Positions 1-9,764 of a DNA stretch of 30,695 nt are shown one piece after another (position 1 is the first letter of the stretch; the number at the start of each line of letters is the position of its first letter). The stretch comes from Nemertoderma westbladi. Its lineage: Eukaryota; Xenacoelomorpha; Nemertodermatida; Nemertodermatidae. The notes beneath the pieces are model-generated. The model was not told where the DNA came from. It searched no databases and saw only the letters and a program-made list of their open reading frames with translations. Location: NCBI GenBank assembly GCA_032718475.1, contig JAUCBJ010007552.1:1-30695 (forward strand), written 5' to 3'. The translations under genes were made by a program, and so were the position numbers.

Positions 1-239
1 ACTGGGACTGAGGGAAAATCTGGGGAACATTAGGTAGGCTAAAATTCTGAGCGAACAGTGGGTTATTAAATAATATACCGTAGGGATTTATATTATCGTG
101 TATACTTATTGTGAATATTTGGTGTATATTGATTTGGGGAAGCCCAAAATTATTCTTAATCAGGGTTCAATATTGTGAACAAGGTTCAACAGAGTTCAGT
201 TACATTAAAGAGTATATCCAACTAATGCAGCTTTTTCTC
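1..239. other. intergenic, no feature seen
   Basis: AT-rich sequence with no repeat, RNA gene or credible reading frame that I can support. Confidence 0.5.
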
Positions 240-591
240 AACCGCAACCCTGCATCTCAGAAAACATTCCCTCCCCACAATCAATATCCGGTGACTGGCC
301 GGGGCTCGGTGGTCTGTAAAGTCACGTCTCCAGCATCGGCGTTTTTTCCCCCCTGGTGTTGGGATAACGGCAACACTGCATACTCAAAGCGCTTTTATTA
401 TCATTACCCCAGCAAAGCCAGGTTCCCATTATACCGCTGGGTTGACGTAGGCACTAATGTCTAAAGTGTCTTGCCTAGGGACACAACAGTGCGAAATTTA
501 TACAGCCTTTAGTCGGATACGAACCTGCGCCACCAAACACTATTGTGTAAGCAGTTCAGGCGCCGTATCCACTCGGACACTGCGACATCTT
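240..591 (-). mobile_element. tRNA-derived SINE, reverse strand
   Basis: Read on the reverse strand, it begins with a tRNA-Leu/Ser-like head. There is an A-box-like GTCCGAGTGGATA near 575 and a B-box-like GGTTCGTATCC near 510-520. The T-stem does not pair well, so this is not a working tRNA gene. The body that follows contains the words AGACACTTTAGAC and AAAGCGCTTTGAGTA, which I recognise as common in metazoan SINE bodies and tails. The 3' boundary near 240 is a guess; no poly(A) or simple-repeat tail is obvious. A forward reading frame across it (111-464) is taken to be chance. Confidence 0.55.
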
Positions 592-1288
592 TTATATATT
601 TATTTGTTTTAGTTTAGAAACCATAATAGTTTATCATATACTGTAACAAATCAATTTTTTGGGGATAAAGGCTTTTGAGGTCGATAAATCCGATGGGCGA
701 GGTTACATCCACCCGTTTAGTAGAGAAGTTGTGTAAATAAGGTCCTTATATTGTACCAGCAAAATTGGTATTAAAAATGGTTAAATTATTAGACAAATTT
801 CCGTTGCTATGGAAACTAAATTGGTAACCATATAGAAGTGCATACATCTGTCAAGCGATAGTCATTAGAGTAAAGTTTGTCTGTACCAAATTTGGAGAAA
901 ATCCCACCAATAGACCCCTTGTTGCTAAGGAAAGAAACAGGAAATTGAAGGTGATCCGCATAATATATTTTTATAAGACTTTTTTGGGGGGTATTAACAA
1001 GGTAATGTAGAATAAAAAAAATTGTTTTGGATGAATTGCGAATTTATTATGGGTTGACCCCCTTTTTCGGCTAGATTGACTCGCCTATTGCTTCCTTCTC
1101 TTGTTTTATTTACGTACAAGGCAAGGGGGACTCCACACTAACTCCCACGGATGAACACAGAGGATGATCTCATATACATATTATATATTGTGCTGTGCAA
1201 TGGTCGTATTTCGATTTTGAATCATTTTTTGCATTACAAACAAGATTTATTTATCCTTAATTAGATCAAATTGATTTTATGACCATGT
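592..1288. other. intergenic, no feature seen
   Basis: AT-rich noncoding sequence. No long frame, tRNA-like fold or clear repeat was found. Confidence 0.45.
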
Positions 1289-1542
1289 AGGTTGTTTGGG
1301 ATGCTGATCACGAATATGACACTGAAATATTACGTACATTATTGATTAGGGAATTTTTGGATATGTGCGTGTCAACATGGAATGCTATATAGAGATAGCA
1401 TTCTCACAGTATTCTCTATATAGCATGTTTCAATGTGCGGCATGGAAATTTGATAATACAAAAATGATTACCAAATCAACGTGATTTTTAGACATTATGG
1501 GTTTTCTGGGACGCTGATCACGAATATGACACTCAAAAATAT
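1289..1542. repeat. pair of direct repeats with shared core
   Basis: The core GCTGATCACGAATATGACAC occurs at about 1303 and again at about 1513, 210 bases apart, each preceded by a GGTTNTNTGGGA-like stretch. A related phrase, GGTTTTCTGGACCGCTGAATC, recurs near 24310, so this is probably a dispersed repeat family. The family itself is not recognised. Confidence 0.5.
1382..1426. repeat. inverted repeat with two alternative hairpins
   Basis: ATGCTATATAGAGA (1382-1395) is perfectly complementary to TCTCTATATAGCAT (1413-1426). GAATGCTAT (1380-1388) also pairs with ATAGCATTC (1395-1403). The two foldings share bases and exclude each other. It lies between the two direct-repeat cores. Confidence 0.6.
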
Positions 1543-1598
1543 CGGATTATCGAACTAAATTCGATTTTTGGCGTTTAAAATTTTACGCTATTTGTATT

Positions 1599-1615
1599 TA
1601 TTATATATATTATTA

Positions 1616-1647
<32 letters not shown>

Positions 1648-1648
1648 T
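1599..1648. repeat. TA-rich microsatellite
   Basis: An almost uninterrupted run of TA/TTA units. Confidence 0.85.
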
Positions 1649-1999
1649 TACTTATAATATTTTGAGTTTGCAGCTATTAGTATAATATAGTGTAGACTCA
1701 AACGTTTTGGACAAAAATAAAAAAATTGACAGTGGAAATGTCAAAATTGAGAAAAATCTTGTTTTATATACAGAATCATGAATATCAGATAGTGGTCCCC
1801 TTAATATTACAGTAGAAATCAATTTTAACAATGACGAGCCTTGGAAAAGCTAAAACAAAGAAAACTTGCGATTCTTTGTCTGCTTGTTATGGTGGAATTT
1901 CACAAGATGGGTACGATGCAGTGGGTGAAACGAATTGACGGAAGCCATTTCTATAATTGGAAAACCGTGACAGACATCATGGCCATTTATCATGATGAT
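1649..1999. other. intergenic, no feature seen
   Basis: AT-rich sequence with no gene or strong repeat that I can support. Confidence 0.4.
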
Positions 2000-2235
2000 A
2001 TATGACATCATTTGACTTTACAACACTTTTTATCAATTGAAATTATTTGACTTGATATCACTTGGTTTTATGACACTTAACTTGACATCATTCGACTCGA
2101 CATCACTTCATAATTAATGCCTTGATTGACATCACGTGCCTTGATAGTAGTTTGACTTGGCGCCATACGACTTGACATACTGACTTGACATCACTTAACT
2201 TGACAAACTTGACTTGACTTGATAATACTTGTTAT
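2000..2235. repeat. degenerate TTGACATCACT tandem repeat
   Basis: The phrase (AC)TTGACATCAC(T) and decayed versions recur about a dozen times at irregular spacing of 11 to 25 bases. It looks like an old, eroded minisatellite. No reading frame is maintained. Confidence 0.65.
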
Positions 2236-2582
2236 ACAGTATTATCAGCCTGGTTTGTTGATACAGCTCATTTTCTGCTTGTTTTATCCTCTATGCAAAT
2301 TTAGGATGTAGACCTACCTTATAGACATTTCCTGTTTCGAGATATTATTAAAATTTGACTCAAAAATCTTTGAAATTCTCATTACAGTAGTACGGCAATT
2401 CAATTACTTTAAGTAGAGGACATATTACATTTCGTTTACTCCTCCTGCGTTACTTCTTTTTGCTCCAGGGAAAAAGCCATAAAATAATATTTTGTTTTAT
2501 AATTTATTCAACATTTGTCTTACAGGTGAAACTTAAGGGAAGTTTCCATCATATTTATAATATACTCTATCAAATTCAAATA
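2236..2582. other. intergenic, no feature seen
   Basis: AT-rich noncoding sequence between two tandem-repeat blocks. The short frame starting near 2460 only becomes open because it runs into the following minisatellite. Confidence 0.45.
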
Positions 2583-3047
2583 CTTACCAGAACAGGCAAT
2601 GCATATTTATATACTTGCCAAAACAGGCAAGGTATATTTACATACTTGCCAAAATAGGCAAGGTATATTTATATACTTGCCAAAACAGGCAAGGCATATT
2701 TACATACTTGCCAAAACAGGCAAGGTATATTTATATACTAGCCAAAACAGGCAAGGTGTATTTATATACTTGCCAAAACAGGCAAGGTATATTTACATAC
2801 TTGCCAAATCAGGCAAGGTATATTTATATACTTGCCAAAACAGGCAAGGTATAATTATATAATTGCCAAAACAGGCAAGGTGTATTTATATACAGTACTT
2901 GCCAAAACAGGCAAGGTATATTTACATACTTTCCAAAACAGGCAAGGTATATTTAAATACTTGCCAAAACAGGCAAGGTATATTTACATACTTGCCAAAA
3001 CAGGCAAGGTATATTTATATACTTGCCAAAACAGGCAAGGTTTATAT
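2583..3047. repeat. 31-bp minisatellite with palindromic core, 15 copies
   Basis: Units start at 2583, 2614, 2645, 2676, 2707, 2738, 2769, 2800, 2831, 2862, 2898, 2929, 2960, 2991 and 3022. Spacing is exactly 31 bases except for one 36-base step caused by a 5-base insertion near 2893. Each unit carries CTTGCC-AAAACA-GGCAAG, a 6-bp stem with a 6-base loop, followed by an AT-rich spacer. Because 31 is not a multiple of three and the unit has no forward stop, all three forward frames stay open. The resulting Ile/Tyr/Gln/Lys-rich frames are a by-product, not genes. Confidence 0.95.
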
Positions 3048-3870
3048 ATTCAACCAAATGGAGAAGTCTTGGTTTCGTAGACTGTTATAGTCTTCGTGGT
3101 TGGAACCTCTCTGCATCGTATTAAATTGAATTAAGATAGTTTTTTATTTTGTAAGTAATATTGTTTTTATGAATAATTTGACCGTTGACCGTTAGTTACT
3201 TAATATAGTGTTTACTGAAGTTTATTTATAGTTAAGTTTTATGCAGACGGGATCCCGAGAGTGACAATCCCGGTCCCGATCCCGGAAATCCCGCAAATTT
3301 ACGCTAACCAAATTACCCGAGTAAGACAGTAAGAGTAGGACACGAGTCCAGTTTGCCCTTATCCGAGGCGCATCCCATTGCGTTCGAAGCCACCCATTTA
3401 CCCGAGAAAACAATCTAATTAAAATTATAACATTATTATTACTAACGAAGTGTATTCTTAGAAGTATACTATATTACAGAAAGGTGAAAGTTCTTCCTAA
3501 TAAAATTACAGTTTATTAAATCTAAGAAATAATTGTACTGTATATTATTATTAAGAATCAGTGCATTAAGCGATATTGAAAGGGGTAGGCCTACATAGAT
3601 TACACTTTGATTGCTTATTCCTATATGAACAGTGTGAGACTTGATTTGATTTTGCAGGACTATATACATGCAATATAAGCAGCCAGAAATTTGTATAGCA
3701 AATTATATTTATATTATATTTAATATACAGTTTAAGCAATATGCTCTTATGTCTATCACAACATTACAATCTTCATGTTTGCTTCCAACTTCCAAGAAAG
3801 TATATTTGATCGGACCAAGGTTTATTTTGATGTTATATATAAAGAGGATAACCATATTATTACTTATCCT
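3048..3870. other. intergenic, no gene supported
   Basis: Mostly AT-rich. At 3245-3300 there is a C/G-rich patch repeating ATCCCGG-like words (ATCCCGAGAG, ATCCCGGTCCCGATCCCGG), which could be the end of a DNA transposon. I cannot find its partner. Short frames on both strands here have no coding character. Confidence 0.4.
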
Positions 3871-3876
3871 ACCCTC

Positions 3877-3960
3877 AAAGGCGGCACACTGCCGCCTTTA
3901 TCCATTTTCGAAACTTATAAATCTTTCATTTGAACCCCGGAGGGCACACTGCAGCCTTAA
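3877..3960. repeat. GGCGGCA palindromes
   Basis: AAAGGCGGCA-CAC-TGCCGCCTTT (3877-3899) is a perfect 10-bp palindrome with a 3-base spacer. A diverged copy, GGAGGGCACACTGCAGCC, lies near 3940-3957. Further relatives occur from 4076. Confidence 0.65.
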
Positions 3961-4075
3961 TCATTTGTATCAATTATTGGCTAAATTGAAATTAAATTGC
4001 ATAAACCATTTTTTCCGTCTCATTTCCATTTTTCCGCCCCAATAGTTATAAGAAAGTTACACGACGTTTTAAATA

Positions 4076-4200
4076 AAGGCGGCACGCTAATGCCCTGGGG
4101 ATCAGGATAATATACAGTATGTAAAGGTGGCACTCTGCCGCCATGGGGGTTAAGTTATAATTACAGTATATAAAGGAGGCATTTATGAGCATTGTCATGA
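4076..4200. repeat. 48-bp imperfect tandem repeat
   Basis: Units beginning AAAGGNGGCA start at 4076, 4123 and 4172. The first two units end in (T)TACAGTAT(G/A)T and the third is partial. The head of each unit is the same GGCGGCAC...GCCGCC word as the palindrome at 3877. Confidence 0.6.
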
Positions 4201-4469
4201 ATTATGAACACGGGTACGTGTCATGACAATACGTGTGATGAACTCGTGCCGTGTTGGTACGCAAAGTGTTAAAGGCAAATATGTCTATGATACAGTTTCT
4301 GAAGTTAGTAACGTTTTAGCAGGACAGGGATCTAGACCCATTTGACCCCAGCGCGGTAGAAAAAGCTGGTTTTCTGCTGTTGTATCTTGGTCAGTACAAA
4401 ACGAAGACCAAGGACGTACAAAACTAAGATGAAAAGTAGCTTAGGTCTCATTACCTTTTAAAGAAGCAT

Positions 4470-4523
4470 GTTAGTAAAGGGGCAGGTTACAGAGGCGTGT
4501 TGGGGGAACCAAAACAATAAACG
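4470..4523 (+). repeat. direct repeat module, copy 1
   Basis: This stretch starts GTTAGTAAAGGGGCAGGTT and ends GGGGGAACCAAAACAATAAACG. It recurs in longer form at 4977-5046, where the GTTAGTAAAGGAG phrase is itself doubled. It is probably part of a short mobile element, and the second copy sits inside an inverted-repeat structure. Confidence 0.6.
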
Positions 4524-4942
4524 AAAGTTATCACATGTGTTTCGTACAGGTCTTAATTCTTTGGGTCTTGTGTATTTGTTTTGTAGTCACCCTCTTATAT
4601 ATATTATTGCGCGCTTGTAGCAAAATATTATTGCCAATCTGCTGTTCTATGTACTAATACCGTTGTGGAGACCCAAGTCTATAGATCGGATTAGAGAGCA
4701 AGTTTATTTTACACATTTTTTGACAATAATGCATTACGTGCTACGAGATGGGGGAGGCATGATAATACGAGATAGGGTGTTAAAAGATTGTATGTTACGA
4801 TATGGAATAAAACGAAATATTACAATAATCCTTTTCTTCTTTTTCGTGAAGCAATGATTAAAAATGTGAATGCCCTGCTGCTGTACATTCAATATATAAG
4901 AAATGTAGAATTCACAGCTCTGAACAAGTACATTTGTTGGGT

Positions 4943-5105
4943 GAATTCTTAGCCCGCGAGTATTCTTAGCCCGCGAGTTAGTAAAGGAGCAGGTTAGTAA
5001 AGGAGTAGGATTCAGAGGCGTATTGGGGGAACCAAATCAATAAACGTTATTGTTTTGCAGGCTAAGAATACCCACGGACTAAGAATACTCGCATGCCAAG
5101 AATTC
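4943..5105. mobile_element. small inverted-repeat (foldback/MITE-like) element
   Basis: The left arm (4943-4977) begins GAATTCTTAGCCCGCGAG and repeats its TATTCTTAGCCCGCGAG phrase. The right arm (5058-5105), read on the reverse strand, begins GAATTCTTGGCATGCGAG and repeats the same phrase with changes. The arms enclose the module shared with 4470-4523. No target duplication is visible, so it may be an old foldback rather than a classic MITE. Confidence 0.55.
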
Positions 5106-7588
5106 ATGAGACCGTACATTTACAAAGAAATTGAGTCTTGAAATTGCTGCATCGTTGAATTACCACCTTATAATAAAAATATAATAACAATAATTTCCCA
5201 TTCATCATTAATATAATTTGTTCATCAACTTAATACATATAAAAATTTGTCATATTCGAAGTTTCATCCTTAAAAGCACAATAATATATCAAGATCTTAA
5301 ATAATCAATTTGTTATTCCCCTCAATTATACACGATATAAGATGTTTCCGGACACCAAGTTGTGCCTACAATCAAAGAAACTTAATATCAATAAATAACC
5401 AAACACGAAAACGCAATATCACACTCCCTCACATTATAAACCACACCCCCTACAGTAGTGGTAGCACAGGAATTGATGTCACCACAATTTTCAAATAATC
5501 AGTCCCATTGAAAGGGCACAACTCTGAGAGAGGGAGAGAAAGAGAGAGTAGATGAAAGTGTGATATCTGAGAATTAAGTTTCCGTACAGTATACCGCATA
5601 CAGCATTTACTAATTAACTACAAAACTACCATAGATAATCAATAAATTGAGTTGGGTATCTTTAGCATTGGTGTAGTAGATTTACTGTACTGATACTGGG
5701 CAGGGTAATGTGTGATATTTATTCAATGTTTAGACCAGCAGTAGGCAGTAATCTCTGAAAACTTTATATTTATAATTATAAACCTTGAGTATGTTTCCAA
5801 TAGGTGATCCTGGTCATGTTATATGTTGTTCGATTGCAAATTGTCTGTACTTTGATCCAACACAAATACGCTTCAATGGCGGTTAAAAATTGAAGTATTC
5901 TGACGTGGACACATTTGATCCACACTAGACCCATCCACTTAAATTCAAATTGTAATCGTTTGAGTCATTTCGTTTTCATATTTGTAAACTAGAAGATTGT
6001 GATGGTTTTATTGACATAAGGGTGTTGTATTGTGTAAAATAAACTAATGCAGTTTAAAATAAATTTTAAAAATAAGACCCATTAGACCCTACCCCCTCTC
6101 CCTCCTATACAGTACAATTTACCATCAAATAATAATGTGAAATCTACATTATATAGTAGGTGACCAGACCGAGAAGACCCATTACACCAGTCACAAAATG
6201 CCAGTACACATTTATAACGAACCTGCCTATTAATAGGCCACGGTAGTTCTTGCCCCAAGAGTTGAGCCGTTCAAAAACACGATGTGGTTATGTATATAGC
6301 TGTATACTGTATGTGTGTGTGGACCTGTACAGTACTTTTTACAAATTCCATATAACTTTACCAACTTGGCACAATTATTGGCAAACTCTTCTCAAGAGTC
6401 GCCAATAGTTGCGGTTTGAATGCATTGAGCTCTTGGTAATTATTGGTGGGTTTTGTCTAGAGTGGCCAAGAGTCACCAAGACTTGGTGGGTCTTGTAGGT
6501 TATTGAGAGATATTGGCTTGGCTTGTCTTGGTGTGATTTGAGACTTTTGTTAATTCTTGTTAGTAATTGAGGATTCTTGTCAGATCTTCGCAAGAATGTT
6601 TACGGCGGGGCTTCGTTCATGTGACACACACTAATTCAGAGTACAGAACTGCCTAACATTAATTATTTTATACTTATAATATTGTGATGCCAGATAGCGA
6701 CGCACATTGACTGCATGCAAGTGAAAATAGTGATCTTCACCGCAAATTGACCGCAAGTGAAATAAAGTATCGTTTATTGTTTTTGATCGAAAACAATAAA
6801 AATGTAACCTGTTACTTTCCTTTAATAATGTTTCAATTAAATTAAATTAAATCTTTAAACCCAATAATCACATAGTTTGTGTTTGTGGTCATTTTGCGCC
6901 ATTGACATTGTGATGAATAAGCTAGCTACTGTAGTATTAAAAATTAAGCGGTACCTTAAAGTGATATAGTTGAGCGTTATAGTTGCGACAGTTCTTTTTA
7001 ACTTCATTAAGAAATATTAGCGTTTTTAGCCAATTTATATTGAAAATAGGGAATTATTTTTTATTCAAGTAATTTGAAAGGGAGTGTGGAATGCCAGGGA
7101 AAATTGATATAGAGCTAACGTTTCAATATTGAGTTACTGTATGTTGTACCGAATTGGGTGGATCAGACATGTCACCAGCGGCAGCGGTTCAACAGTGAGG
7201 GGGGTTTATTCGAATCAAATGCAGCCACTTACTTACTATCAAGATTTAGTTGCTTTGTGTACTTGGGGGAATTAGCATAAATAAAAGACTAATAAATAAC
7301 CAAAGGATGAAAAAAGGGATTTTCCAGTAACTCAATAAATTATTGTAAACTCAGCTGCAGTATGGCAACTGCCGGCGCTCTCCTGTTGTGGTCTATTAGG
7401 CTTCTTTTCTTGTGTTGTCTAAGTTACTACTGTACTTAATGAGGTCATGTTTACAGCCCACTGGTAGAGTCCCTTACCTTATCTAAGGTGACTAGTACTT
7501 AGGTAACTGGCCTGGGGATATTTGGATTGGTTGATGGTTTGGATAGTACCGCTTTCACTCATTTCATTATTATTACTTTTATATATCA
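5106..7588. other. long intergenic stretch, no gene supported
   Basis: AT-rich and noncoding as far as I can see. A short GA-rich run lies at about 5525-5550. At 6375-6600 a degenerate CTTGG/CCAAG-rich patch contains several CAAGAGTC and ACTCTTGG words in both orientations, and a 72-residue reverse frame over it looks like a by-product. Purine- and pyrimidine-rich patches lie near 6080-6110. No tRNA-like fold or coding exon was recognised. Confidence 0.4.
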
Positions 7589-7615
7589 CCCCCACCCCCC
7601 CCCCCCCCCCCCCCC
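7589..7615. repeat. poly-C tract
   Basis: A run of 21 uninterrupted C (7595-7615) is preceded by CCCCCA. The reverse strand is therefore a G-run with potential to form G-quadruplexes. Run length in an assembly should be treated with caution. Confidence 0.9.
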
Positions 7616-8039
7616 GGTATTTGTACAACATTTTATAGCCAGGTACTAATAAGGTTAAGGCGTTGGAAGCCCTCTGCAAAATAGTCCATCCCCAACTTGC
7701 GTAATAATAAGCAAGCCTAAACCAAGCAATAATATAACTGTTAAATATTATCAGATACCCTACTAAAATTAAATCAGCAATTAAAATAACTCCCTACAAA
7801 AAATACCAGTTTAGAATAAGTAAATATAATTAATTACCTGATAAATATAACATAACTGATTGGAAATAATATCAGATAAACAATATCAACTAAAATCAAC
7901 TAAATAGTCAAAATATTAACATAAAAATATGCCGCATAAATCTCCGGCCCCGAGTCACGTAATAAATCGAATGAACAAATTAAAAATAATTTAACTTTAC
8001 GTAGTTTAAGAATTCGCTATCTCTATAAGCTCCAGTAGC
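7616..8039. other. intergenic, no feature seen
   Basis: AT-rich sequence with no credible frame or repeat. Confidence 0.45.
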
Positions 8040-8133
8040 GACAGCTACCGGAGGTTAGGGGTGGGCGCTACTCCTATCCCAAGATTTGCTCCCAGTTATT
8101 TAACTGGTACTCATTTTATCGACCTCAGTGGAT
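8040..8133 (-). mobile_element. SINE 3'-half fragment
   Basis: On the reverse strand it reads GGTCGATAAAATGAGTACC, then CAGTTAAATAACTGGGAG and GGATAGGAGTAGCGCCC. I recognise these as common words in metazoan tRNA-SINE bodies. The SINE at 29695-29916 carries the related word AAATGAGTACTGG. There is no tRNA head; the sequence is cut off close to the TIR element that starts at 8159. Confidence 0.4.
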
Positions 8134-8166
8134 GTAACGCTGACTGGACCCTGGCGTGGCTGGAGT

Positions 8167-8259
8167 CCGGACAATGGAGACCCGGACAATTGAGACCCGG
8201 AAAATTGCGACCAGGAAAATTGCGACCCGGACAATTGCGACCCTGACGACAATTGCGAC
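8167..8259 (+). repeat. 15-bp tandem repeat, six copies
   Basis: Units of the type CCGGACAATTGCGAC start at 8167, 8182, 8197, 8212, 8227 and 8242; the last carries a 3-base insertion. The unit length is divisible by three, so a forward frame reads as repeated RPGQL/RPGKL. That frame has no other support as a gene. Confidence 0.9.
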
Positions 8260-8463
8260 CCATGATTTTAGCTAAATTTTTTGTGTCACAATTGTCCGGG
8301 TCGCAATTGTCCGGATACTGTACATTTATATAATTATACTCAATTTGATTGCTAGTAATATTTTACCATATGTATGTAGGGAGATGTTGACCACACATTA
8401 TTCTCTATGATAAATTATTCTGCAATGATTTTATATTAAATGTACTATTTAATTATACTGTAA

Positions 8464-8555
8464 TTACTGCAGCTACATTAAATTTACTGCAGCTATATTT
8501 AATTTACTGCAGCTATATTTAATTTACTGAAGCTATATTTAATTTACTGTAGCTA
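8464..8555 (+). repeat. 20-bp tandem repeat, about five copies
   Basis: Units of TTACTGCAGCTATATTTAAT start at 8464, 8484, 8504, 8524 and 8544 inside the TIR element. The fourth and fifth copies change CTGCAG to CTGAAG and CTGTAG. Confidence 0.9.
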
Positions 8556-8781
8556 CTGTATCTTAGCATAAGGAGCTGTTGGCCCAAAATTATTCCCAAT
8601 TAAATATTCTGGAATGCTTACAATTAATTAAATTAATTATTTAAGTGTTGCTCTGAAAATTAGCATCGTCTACTGTGCGAATATTGTTAACATAGTTGAT
8701 GCATTAAATTGCTTTTACTCTTGTTTAATTTGGATAATTTTATTTAATATTTTTTTGGGTCGCAATTGTCCTAACTCCGGC

Positions 8782-9347
8782 GGGGCTGAACCTATCAGGC
8801 AGGCACTTTTGGAACAAGTTTTACAGATGGATCCCTTGCCACAATGTTAGGCCTACTGTACAATTTTGTAACTTCAACCTACTGTACTGTATGTAGTTAG
8901 TTAGTGGGGCGCCTTCCATGTCTTACAGGTGTTGTGTCAGTACCCTCATTTTTTGTCCAAATTTCTGATAACAGGTTTTTATTACAGTAATGCGTATGTT
9001 TTTTATAGGAATATAATATTTTAACATGATTAAATCTACCTTTCTGAGATATGCATCAATTAAACTTATTGTCTTCAATGCAATTTAATTCTTAAGATTG
9101 TACAATACAACATAAATTGAGACCACATGTTGTGAGCAAACAACATATGACAGATGCCAGATACTCCAATTCGTAGAAGTCTTTGAGTTAAGTTGAGAAA
9201 AGTAAATCAATGCTGTAATTTACAATGGGATGCCATAACGTCGGTTCCTCCTATATTACATAAAGATTTACATCAATAAGACTTATGAAATGTACTCTGT
9301 AGTTCACAATGATATACGGCAGCTCGTACATTGTAGTCTCATTCCAT
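8782..9347. other. intergenic, no feature seen
   Basis: AT-rich noncoding sequence with the ACTGTA word that is frequent across this window. Confidence 0.4.
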
Positions 9348-9764
9348 GTAAAATGCGGGACATTCGTACGACTTTTTGTGCATACTTTAGTACTGTACAT
9401 ACATCACGAAAATGAACTAAAATATTATAATGCTTGTGTTTCTTAGAAAAACCAATTATCGGTTCAGTAAAAAAAGCAGTTTGGAAAACCTGCAGCAGTC
9501 TATGTCTCAGAATTATTGCTTCCAAAAATTGTAAAGTGCGGGACGCGTACGAAAGTGAAATTCTCAACAGTCAAATTCTTTGCTAAAGTTCAGCGAATTG
9601 GGTAAAGTTAGTGGGAAATCTTTTGTTTCGTGATGTTCCTAGATATGTAGGGAAAATAAATTAGCCTTTAGTAAGCTGGTAGGTAACATCAATGAAACAG
9701 GGGAATAGTTTAAGTGCAGCCAAGACATGTAAAGTGTGGGACATTTCACTGTAAAGTGCGGGAC
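9348..9764 (+). repeat. GTAAAGTGCGGGAC motif cluster
   Basis: The 14-base motif occurs at 9531-9544 and 9751-9764 exactly, and with one change at 9348-9361 and 9729-9742. A fifth, exact copy lies inverted at 10722-10735. Two copies are followed by a CGTACGA or CGTGCGA word. An 87-residue reverse frame over 9304-9567 matches nothing I know. Confidence 0.6.

Larger units (their letters stand above)
8159..8781. mobile_element. 623-bp TIR element with repeat-built ends
   Basis: The left end GCTGGAGTCCGGACAATGG and the reverse complement of the right end, GCCGGAGTTAGGACAATTG, match at most positions over 25 bases. The left TIR grades into six 15-bp tandem units, and two further units lie inverted at 8289-8314. 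The interior also carries five 20-bp repeats. There is no coding capacity, so it would need a transposase supplied elsewhere. I could not settle a target duplication, so the ends may be off by a few bases. Confidence 0.55.

Noticed and set aside
505-591. Possible functional tRNA-Leu/Ser gene, reverse strand
   Set aside because: The T-stem does not pair well and a SINE body follows directly, so it is the SINE head.
2583-3047. CRISPR-like array
   Set aside because: There are no unique spacers. The whole 31-bp unit repeats, and the genome is eukaryotic.
2460-3090. Six overlapping forward ORFs of 65-87 residues rich in Ile, Tyr, Gln and Lys
   Set aside because: They are the three frames of the 31-bp minisatellite, open only because the unit lacks stops.
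8061-8246. Forward ORF ending in RPGQL/RPGKL repeats
   Set aside because: It runs from a SINE fragment into the 15-bp repeat of the TIR element, with no independent coding evidence.
9304-9567. 87-residue reverse ORF as a gene
   Set aside because: It has no motif and overlaps two copies of the dispersed 14-base repeat.
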